DNA from: Chitinophaga pinensis
GTDB lineage: Bacteria; Bacteroidota; Bacteroidia; UKL13-3
Direction of reading: 5' to 3'
Assembly: GCA_945875195.1 (NCBI GenBank)
Contig: CAMCJW010000067.1
Location: 1-11,612 of the forward strand
DNA length: 11,612 nt
A model generated the notes under the pieces. The model saw only the letters and a list, made by a program, of their open reading frames with translations, ran no database searches and had not been told where the DNA came from. The position numbers and the translations under genes were made by a program. The first letter of the stretch is position 1. Every line of letters starts with the position of its first letter. Positions 7,801 to 11,612 of this stretch are shown piece after piece.

Positions 7801-8137
7801 AATTCCAAACAATCGCAGTATTCCTCTCCAAGAATCTCTCAAAAGAAACTTCAATGAAAATTTCCAAATTAACGAGTTGAAATCGTTAGATATTTTTAAT
7901 CTATTTCCCAACCCAGCTGTGGATGAACTCAATATTGTATTTAACTCTTCTGGTAAAGGAGTTTATAAAATTGAAATATTTGATATTTTAGGGGGAAAGG
8001 TCAATGAGATTTTGAAGGTTGCAGAACCTGACAATCAAATTACTTTAGATATTCATTCTCTTTCAGCAGGTTCATATATACTAAAATTACAAGTAGATAA
8101 TACTATTAAGATTGAGCAATTCATAATTGCTAAATAG
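4868..8137 (+). CDS. C-terminal fragment: remainder of hydrolase-like domain, beta-helix-like region, T9SS type A sorting domain
   Basis: This frame is open from 4790. The first start-like codon in the conserved part is TTG at 4868 and the first ATG is at 4889. Neither is a convincing gene start, and there is no signal peptide, which supports a broken gene. Residues (numbered from 4868) about 1-250 finish the hydrolase-like domain, with VPTSSALGI and PFDAYYAP. About 256-700 is a run of short strands with regularly placed Gly and Asn, of the kind GSELLLKNGS and GGKLLFEAGA, typical of a right-handed parallel beta-helix. About 790-1000 is charged and helical. About 1007-1089 is a T9SS type A sorting domain: FPNP at 1013-1016, then YKIEIFDILGGKV and LSAGSYILKLQ, ending EQFIIAK. 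Such tails direct export through the outer membrane and are usually cleaved. The function of the mature protein is unknown. Confidence 0.75.
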   Translation: MFGIDGKMYKQLVYNSTNGSGLWQGRSFEFIAFFNEFNSLNGNGFPKLCKNIAISNGAKLPNIYNGIGTGGPELALSYDFRVPNNIIFGSSNPNGTSSIQGGLAYSFSKQIQGSLPPTTILFMGAQNIGFIQQTFNIPFIENDGIDICPGASTDIFFKEFDNYVKSLQTTYAQETHEFGGTLSKFTMVPTSSALGISDDWFTNISNNLTISCSIPFDAYYAPINRNNDILTNSTIGSNWLYDQIMVTNNLIEITSATPFNFGENTSDIIFNDLTVKNQGSLYINGNYATDNISRNSSFSNPQTATKENSTFTVYTSCKKTVKITIDNGSYLNIGDYNRGGILHIQQGSELLLKNGSTTILDANSKIVIGNGGKLLFEAGALLNLLKSTSTIEILNGGKIQIGPDATFTFSGEGYMVFEDNYPVKTNIIAGGPNAKFYIDGSNKRKVIEVKGNEALYPSDYLASFEVVNSTIVLNENTRMIVGCPLKLYNVDILPNPSSPNLQHRGLHLFGQKTEISVLKVVRGVRGITSYNNYYHNDLNISAYTATNCIVGLWANDKAVNIFSGTFTDNSQQGIFLNALSRPSELNSITASRNISGVDVISNKGVLTKFTYPNFQFNGSGIYADNSTISAQCGKIKNSKNYNIYLKNNALLDLDPAHILNAGLIDFCNSSNVYTPFIIRLDKAAHGPYLNNSKSNFLSQDWRIWGDLRTISSLFSFLYWPISVNQNFWPPSPGGLNVPILNSMYKVTFKSLKWPRNIPTIVDLNYFDNTPLSASPNTSICNPFNNTQMSLFNGVRNKYKLNDGRNIKDLLKSGVDKLYSPQADVLGAIQDFKDVLNETYTIDELSEWTIPLMYTFDKLYESIARGLQNKTLNEINSDGTDPIFFTSTISLYNTWITHFSEDNKLKFTLKLNKALFNRLFNKIEFSLLQLNCLTQISDEDDLPLLQYYICVLDKEVKMANGQIERENYNVFEECISLLQIPNNRSIPLQESLKRNFNENFQINELKSLDIFNLFPNPAVDELNIVFNSSGKGVYKIEIFDILGGKVNEILKVAEPDNQITLDIHSLSAGSYILKLQVDNTIKIEQFIIAK

Positions 8138-8268
8138 TTGACTTTTAAATTCAGGATATTACGATTTTATTTTTATTAATTCTAAATAAGTAATTATTCA
8201 AACTATCTTATTTAAATTGTTGTTAGAGGTTATATTTTCGTATCAAAATCAATTAAAAAACCTAAACA

Positions 8269-8643
8269 ATGAACAGAAAAAATTTCCTAAAAACAGCCTC
8301 AATTGGCGCATTATCTGCAAGTGTATTAATAGCAGCTTGTGGTGGCGATGCACCTAAAACCGATGCCAACGCAACAACTACACCAGCCGCTGAACCAGCT
8401 GCTGCAGAGCCTACAGCTGCCGCTGCAGATTGCAACGATATCTCTGGCTTAGCTGAAGCTGATGTAAAGCAAAGAGAAACAGTTATGTATGTTGCAAAAT
8501 CAACTGATGCTGAAAAGAATTGCGCCAATTGCCGTTTCATGCAAGTTGGAACCCAACCTAATGGTTGCAATGGTTGCCAATTATTCAAAGGGCCAGTTAA
8601 CCCAGAAGGTAATTGTAAATCTTGGTTCAAGAAAGATGCTTAA
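8269..8643 (+). CDS. High-potential iron-sulfur protein (HiPIP), Tat-like lipoprotein
   Basis: This 124-residue periplasmic electron carrier closely resembles the Chromatium-type HiPIP. It has CANCRFMQ at 85-92, GCQLFKG at 102-108 and GNCKSW at 114-119. The 4Fe-4S ligands would be Cys85, Cys88, Cys103 and Cys116, and Tyr74 occupies the conserved HiPIP Tyr position. The N-terminus NRKNFLK followed by a weak hydrophobic stretch is Tat-like with Arg-Lys in place of the twin Arg. That fits export of a folded cluster protein. LIAAC at 20-24 is a lipobox, so the protein is probably tethered by Cys24 with an Ala/Pro/Thr-rich linker at about 28-53. Two further Cys (55 and 100) are not standard ligands. 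HiPIPs shuttle electrons from bc1 or alternative complex III to terminal oxidases, but no such complex is in the window. The gene stands alone and ends in a terminator. Confidence 0.93.
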   Translation: MNRKNFLKTASIGALSASVLIAACGGDAPKTDANATTTPAAEPAAAEPTAAAADCNDISGLAEADVKQRETVMYVAKSTDAEKNCANCRFMQVGTQPNGCNGCQLFKGPVNPEGNCKSWFKKDA

Positions 8644-8646
8644 TGT

Positions 8647-8706
8647 TCTTTGGGCCTTAGTCTTTGGTCTTTAGTGCCGATGCGTCGAGAGGTCTTTGGC
8701 TTTTAG
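8647..8706 (+). repeat. Three degenerate 14-base repeats, consensus TCTTTGGnCTTTAG
   Basis: The copies are at 8647-8660 (TCTTTGGGCCTTAG), 8661-8674 (TCTTTGGTCTTTAG) and 8693-8706 (TCTTTGGCTTTTAG). The first two are in tandem. The third follows after an 18-base insert that contains CGATGCGTCG, a short hairpin sequence. They lie between the HiPIP stop codon and its terminator, so they would be in the 3' untranslated RNA. The function is unknown. They may be an intergenic repeat of the host genome. Confidence 0.75.
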
Positions 8707-8714
8707 AACAGAAA

Positions 8715-8743
8715 GGAAGTAGAGTAATCTGCTTCCTTTTTTT
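8715..8743 (+). terminator. Rho-independent terminator of the HiPIP gene
   Basis: A 9-base-pair stem (8715-8723 with 8728-8736, one T-G wobble) closes the tetraloop GTAA, a GNRA-type loop. It is followed by seven T at 8737-8743. Three A residues at 8712-8714 could extend the stem by pairing with the T run. It lies about 70 bases after the HiPIP stop and separates that gene from the TonB gene. Confidence 0.9.
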
Positions 8744-8897
8744 ATTTTGAACCAATGTAGTAGGCTAGGTTTAAGCCGAAACTCCATAGTTACATGTACT
8801 AGTTGTTTTTTTTATATTGTCATATATCTGTCATTCAAATTTGGTCATACAACTTGAGTTAGCTTTTTGGTGTTTTATAATTAAATCCAACAATGCT

Positions 8898-9710
8898 ATG
8901 AACCTGTTTAACACTTCAAAAAATAACCTCGATGAGGTTGTTTTTGAGCAACGCAACAAAGCTTATGGTGCTTACGCCATACGTAAAGCTTATCCTGGTA
9001 ATTTAAACAAAAGCATGTTTCTGGCTATTAGCCCCATGCTCTTAATTGTATTTGGGGCACTTATCTGGAATCACTTCAGACCAATTCCGCTTGTTAAGTA
9101 CAACTTTACCGCACCTGCCGGACCAAAAACTACCAACACAGATATCATTACTTGTGGCGGTGGTTTCACTTTTATTTTAAATGATCCTTTGGCTGGGTTC
9201 ACCATTGTAATTGATAAAAAAGTAAAGCCAATTGTTCGTAAAAAGGAAATCGTTAAACCTATTGAAAAGGTAATGGTTGGTATCAATAAACCTGGCTTGC
9301 CTAATTTGCCCACTATGGGTGGAATAGGTTTATTACCTTCAGGTGGTGGCGGTATTCCAGGTGGCTCTGGAATTGAGAAAAGTGAGCCTCAAACCATTGG
9401 CACCCATGCAGAAATTATGCCCGAATTTCCGGGTGGCCTTGATGCCATGTATGATTATATCCGTAAAAATTTAAGCTATCCCAAATTAGCTATAGAAACC
9501 GGAGTCTCTGGCAAAGTAATTGTATCCTTTGTTATCATGCCCGATGGTTCGGTACAAATGAGTAATCTTGAAAGAGGTATTGGCTTTGGTTGCGATGATG
9601 AAGCCATGCGTGTAATCAGTCAAATGCCCAACTGGAATCCAGCCCAACAAAATGGCCGCAAGGTTCCTATCAGGATGTTTTTACCTGTGGTTTTTCAAAC
9701 AGTAAATTAA
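8898..9710 (+). CDS. TonB-family energy transducer, Bacteroidota type
   Basis: From the ATG at 8898 this is a 270-residue protein. It begins with the typical Bacteroidota pattern LDEVVFEQRNKAYGAYAIRKAY at about residues 11-32. A single membrane helix at about 40-57 follows, then a periplasmic linker. The C-terminal TonB domain spans about 175-268: EFPGGLDAMYDYIRKNLSYP, then GKVIVSFVIMPDGSV, then AMRVISQMPNWNPAQQNG and the closing VPIRMFLPVVF. TonB proteins couple the ExbB/ExbD proton-motive-force motor to outer-membrane transporters. No exbB/exbD or transporter lies nearby. The frame stays open back to a TTG at 8817, but that would add 27 residues ahead of the conserved N-terminus, so 8898 is preferred. 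The linker is Gly-rich (LLPSGGGGIPGGSG) rather than the usual Pro-Lys/Glu. The gene converges with the FAH-family gene, 20 bases between stops. Confidence 0.9.
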   Translation: MNLFNTSKNNLDEVVFEQRNKAYGAYAIRKAYPGNLNKSMFLAISPMLLIVFGALIWNHFRPIPLVKYNFTAPAGPKTTNTDIITCGGGFTFILNDPLAGFTIVIDKKVKPIVRKKEIVKPIEKVMVGINKPGLPNLPTMGGIGLLPSGGGGIPGGSGIEKSEPQTIGTHAEIMPEFPGGLDAMYDYIRKNLSYPKLAIETGVSGKVIVSFVIMPDGSVQMSNLERGIGFGCDDEAMRVISQMPNWNPAQQNGRKVPIRMFLPVVFQTVN

Positions 9711-9730
9711 TCGAAAATTGTGCTCGTTTT

Positions 9731-10735
9731 TTAGCTTTTCTTCAAGGCTAAAATGCTAAAATCGCTTGCTTCTTTTTTAATGGTATTGCTCAAATGACCC
9801 AATCCTTCAATGGCCATTTCAACCACATCGCCATCTTGCAACCATTGAGGTTTAAAAGTTGGGTCGTTGAGCAAGCCAGTACCATTGAGTTCTAAGAAAC
9901 AACCTGTTCCAACAGTGCCTGAACCAATCACATCACCTGGTAAAATATCAACCCCATAAGCACATCTTTCTAATATCTCTGCAAAGGTCCAATCCATATC
10001 ACCAACATTGCCTTCACTTACCAAAACACCATTTACCCAGCATTTCATATTGAGGTTATAGCTGTTTCCTACATGACCTGGTTTGGCTGGAATTTTAAAA
10101 GCTTCAAGTTCATCTGTTGTAACAAAGTAGGGGCCAATTACGGTTGAAAAATCTTTGCCTTTTGCTGGACCAAGGTTCAGCAACATTTCTTCCATTTGCA
10201 AAGTACGTGCACTCATGTCGTTCATGATCATGTAACCTGCTATATAAGCATCTGCTTCTGATGCTTTGATGTTTCTACCTTTTTTGCCTACTACAATAGC
10301 AGCTTCCAATTCAAAATCTAATTTTTGAAAATGATCTGGCATACAAACAATTTCACCCGGACCTTGAATAGCGTTGTGGTTGGTGAAGTAAAAAATAGGA
10401 TATTGATCAAATTCAGGAATCATGGGAACACCTCTGTTTCTGCGTGCAGCAGCCACATGCTGTCTAAAAGCATAGCCATCTCTGCATGAACTTGGATTTG
10501 GAACTGGTGCTTCTAATTTTACTTCACTTTCATTGATAGCCACACCAAGATTTGGATTGCTTTTTAATTCTTGATCCAATTTCAAGGCGGCAGTCATCAT
10601 GCTTTCTCCACCCATTAAAAAATCTCTCATGTTATTTGGCAATGCATTGTTGAGCGCATTTAACGACCATATTTGTCCGTTCTGGTAAATGCCCAAAAGC
10701 ATCTCATTTTGATGTGTATAGCTTACTAATTTCAT
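9731..10735 (-). CDS. Fumarylacetoacetate hydrolase (FAH) family protein
   Basis: This 334-residue cytosolic metal-dependent hydrolase cleaves carbon-carbon bonds of a fumarylacetoacetate-like diketo acid. Landmarks match the FAH active site: RDGYAFRQH with Asp86 (metal) and His93 (catalytic base), DFELEAAIVVG with Glu142 and Glu144 (metal), MNDMSAR with Asp173 (metal), GKDF with Lys194, and GSGTVGTG at 271-278. The surrounding sequence is closer to true fumarylacetoacetase, the last step of tyrosine/homogentisate degradation, than to generic FAH-fold isomerases. It is shorter than the roughly 420-residue animal enzyme because the N-terminal beta domain is reduced. The exact substrate cannot be read, and other tyrosine-pathway genes are not in view. 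Its ATG lies 10 bases after the SPOR gene stop, so it is probably the last gene of the deoC-SPOR operon. Confidence 0.88.
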   Translation of the reverse strand: MKLVSYTHQNEMLLGIYQNGQIWSLNALNNALPNNMRDFLMGGESMMTAALKLDQELKSNPNLGVAINESEVKLEAPVPNPSSCRDGYAFRQHVAAARRNRGVPMIPEFDQYPIFYFTNHNAIQGPGEIVCMPDHFQKLDFELEAAIVVGKKGRNIKASEADAYIAGYMIMNDMSARTLQMEEMLLNLGPAKGKDFSTVIGPYFVTTDELEAFKIPAKPGHVGNSYNLNMKCWVNGVLVSEGNVGDMDWTFAEILERCAYGVDILPGDVIGSGTVGTGCFLELNGTGLLNDPTFKPQWLQDGDVVEMAIEGLGHLSNTIKKEASDFSILALKKS

Positions 10736-10745
10736 GAGGATATTT

Positions 10746-11135
10746 TTATAATTTTGGAAGATTTATTTTGTCGGGTATAATTAAAATTTGCCCATAAGTT
10801 TTTTGGTATTTGAGATACATCTGTTGGGCCTCAATGTGGTTTCGGTAATCGCCTACCCTTAATTTAAAATAAGGTTGTTGGTAAATTAAATAGATGGTTT
10901 CATCTGGATATTCTTGCTTAAACTTATTTCTCAAGGCATTGGCATTGTTTCGTTCTGAGCCAGAGAATAACTGAATCCTATAACCATCCACGGTTGGCTG
11001 ACCTTTGTTTATTTCAATGTTTTGGGCAACCAAAGAGTCCAATAATGGGTCACTAATTATTTTCACCTTAGATTGTGCAGCAAGGAACAATCCTTGAAAA
11101 CAAAACAAAATTAAAACAATGTAAGCCTTTTTCAT
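10746..11135 (-). CDS. Exported SPOR-domain protein
   Basis: This 129-residue protein has a Sec signal peptide at 1-20 (hydrophobic 4-19, likely cut after LAAQ or just before it) and little else besides a SPOR domain at about 50-125. The domain reads GYRIQLFSGSERNNANALR, then QPYFKLRVGDYRNHIEAQQ, and ends IIPDKINLP. SPOR domains bind peptidoglycan stripped of stem peptides, usually at division sites, and act in the periplasm. There is no lipobox or membrane anchor, so it should be a soluble periplasmic protein. The start is two bases after the deoC stop, so translation is probably coupled to deoC. The FAH gene follows 10 bases later. Confidence 0.9.
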   Translation of the reverse strand: MKKAYIVLILFCFQGLFLAAQSKVKIISDPLLDSLVAQNIEINKGQPTVDGYRIQLFSGSERNNANALRNKFKQEYPDETIYLIYQQPYFKLRVGDYRNHIEAQQMYLKYQKTYGQILIIPDKINLPKL

Positions 11136-11137
11136 TC

Positions 11138-11612
11138 TTAATCTTCTTCGCTATATTTAACCAATTCAATACTTGCCGAGGTGCCTAATCTATCTGCACC
11201 AGCATCAATTAACTCTTTTGCAAATGCTTTGGTTTTAATGCCTCCCGAAGCCTTAATTTTGGTTTTAGCAGGCAAGTATTTGCGCATAGATTTCACTGCT
11301 TCTACCGTTGCGCCAGCCGTACCAAATCCTGTAGATGTTTTAACAAAATCGGCCTCGCAATCTGCACAGATTTTGCATATGGTTTTTATTTCCTCTTCAT
11401 CTAAATAGCAGGTTTCAATAATTACTTTTACATGCTTGTTTTGCAAATGGCAAGCAGTAACTACTGATTGGATATCATTCTGCACCGCCACAATATCGCC
11501 ACTTTTAAAAGCTGCAATATTCACTACCATATCCACTTCTTCAGCTCCAGCAGTTATGGCTTTTTTTGTTTCTTCTACCTTACTTGATACCGTATTATAG
11601 CCTAAAGGAAAT
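11138..11612 (-). CDS. deoC: Deoxyribose-phosphate aldolase, N-terminus cut by window edge
   Basis: The frame is open to the right edge; 158 residues are visible and roughly 60 are missing. DeoC is a class I aldolase that splits 2-deoxyribose 5-phosphate into glyceraldehyde 3-phosphate and acetaldehyde in deoxynucleoside salvage. The visible part begins FPLGYNTVSSKVEE. It continues with GAEEVDMVVNIAAFKSGD, carrying the conserved active-site Asp, then KVIIETCYLDEEEI, and FVKTSTGF with the Schiff-base Lys. KASGGIKT with the second active-site Lys and GADRLGTS with the phosphate-binding loop follow. The internal GTG at 11536 is inside a conserved strand and is not the start. The gene is first in the visible minus-strand operon, with the SPOR gene two bases downstream. 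Confidence 0.95.
   Translation of the reverse strand, partial: FPLGYNTVSSKVEETKKAITAGAEEVDMVVNIAAFKSGDIVAVQNDIQSVVTACHLQNKHVKVIIETCYLDEEEIKTICKICADCEADFVKTSTGFGTAGATVEAVKSMRKYLPAKTKIKASGGIKTKAFAKELIDAGADRLGTSASIELVKYSEED

Larger units (their letters stand above)
4281..8137 (+). pseudogene. Frameshifted T9SS-exported surface protein: hydrolase-like domain, beta-helix, sorting tail
   Basis: The two open frames 4281-4823 and 4868-8137 form one gene broken by a single shift. The first frame stops at 4821-4823 (TAG). The second is open from 4790, just after its TAA at 4787-4789, so the shift lies within 4790-4823. Adding one T to the T4 run at 4818-4821 joins them smoothly as ...VPPSFQF-LVKKLG... 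and gives about 1285 residues. The order would be signal peptide, alpha/beta-hydrolase-like domain, beta-helix-like repeats, helical segment and T9SS type A sorting domain. The fold continues across the junction: SIDAPNKG before it, PTSSALG after it. Either the gene is a recent pseudogene, the assembly has a one-base error, or (least likely) the ribosome shifts. No canonical -1 slippery heptamer is in the correct frame. Confidence 0.72.

Noticed and set aside
8233..8240. TATTTTCG as a -7 element for the HiPIP gene
   Set aside because: It has one mismatch to TAnnTTTG and no TTTG-like element 19-21 bases upstream; the nearest ATTG is only 13 bases away.
8262..8630. 122-residue open frame antisense to the HiPIP gene
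   Set aside because: It is a shadow created by the Ala/Pro-rich linker and Cys-rich core of the clearly coding HiPIP on the other strand.
8817..8897. Upstream TTG extension of the TonB-family protein
   Set aside because: It would add 27 non-conserved residues before the typical Bacteroidota N-terminus; the ATG at 8898 fits the family.
9729..9753. Inverted repeat TTTTAGC / GCTAAAA at the junction of the convergent TonB and FAH genes, as a shared terminator
   Set aside because: The stem is AT-rich with an 11-base loop, it overlaps the last FAH codons, and neither strand has a T run directly after it.

Overview
The window looks like chromosomal DNA of a member of the phylum Bacteroidota. The evidence is a type IX secretion (T9SS) C-terminal sorting domain, a TonB-family protein with the Bacteroidota-type N-terminus, a short DUF721/DciA protein, a SPOR-domain lone gene, an FGSC lipobox and one TAnnTTTG-type promoter. 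Base composition is AT-rich. I cannot place it below phylum level. I saw no rRNA, tRNA, CRISPR array or insertion sequence.

Layout from left to right. Positions 1-922 (minus) hold a membrane fatty-acid desaturase that runs off the left edge. It is divergent from a small DUF721/DciA gene with a TTG start (1028-1339, plus). Next is a bifunctional formimidoyltransferase-cyclodeaminase (ftcD, 1461-3149) with a small three-helix membrane protein just behind it (3169-3498). After a plausible Bacteroidota promoter come a lipoprotein (3689-4264) and, 16 bases later, a long surface-protein gene (4281-8137). That gene encodes a signal peptide, an alpha/beta-hydrolase-like domain, a beta-helix-like region, a helical region and a T9SS tail, and it is split by a one-base frameshift near 4818-4821. 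A Tat-like, lipidated high-potential iron-sulfur protein (HiPIP) follows (8269-8643). It is trailed by degenerate 14-base repeats and a strong intrinsic terminator. A TonB-family protein (8898-9710) then converges with a minus-strand group: deoC (cut by the right edge), a SPOR-domain protein and a fumarylacetoacetase-family hydrolase.

Functionally this is mostly housekeeping and catabolic: histidine-derived formiminoglutamate, deoxyribose phosphate, probably aromatic/tyrosine catabolism, lipid desaturation, periplasmic electron transfer and TonB energising. It is interrupted by a more AT-rich pair of surface/secreted genes (3689-8137). I see no coherent new defence or biosynthetic system. The most unusual item is the frameshifted T9SS gene: its hydrolase domain has Asn where the nucleophile Ser is expected (GLNTG), and it also seems to lack the catalytic His. 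It looks either like a decaying enzyme or like a hydrolase fold reused as a non-catalytic surface module.
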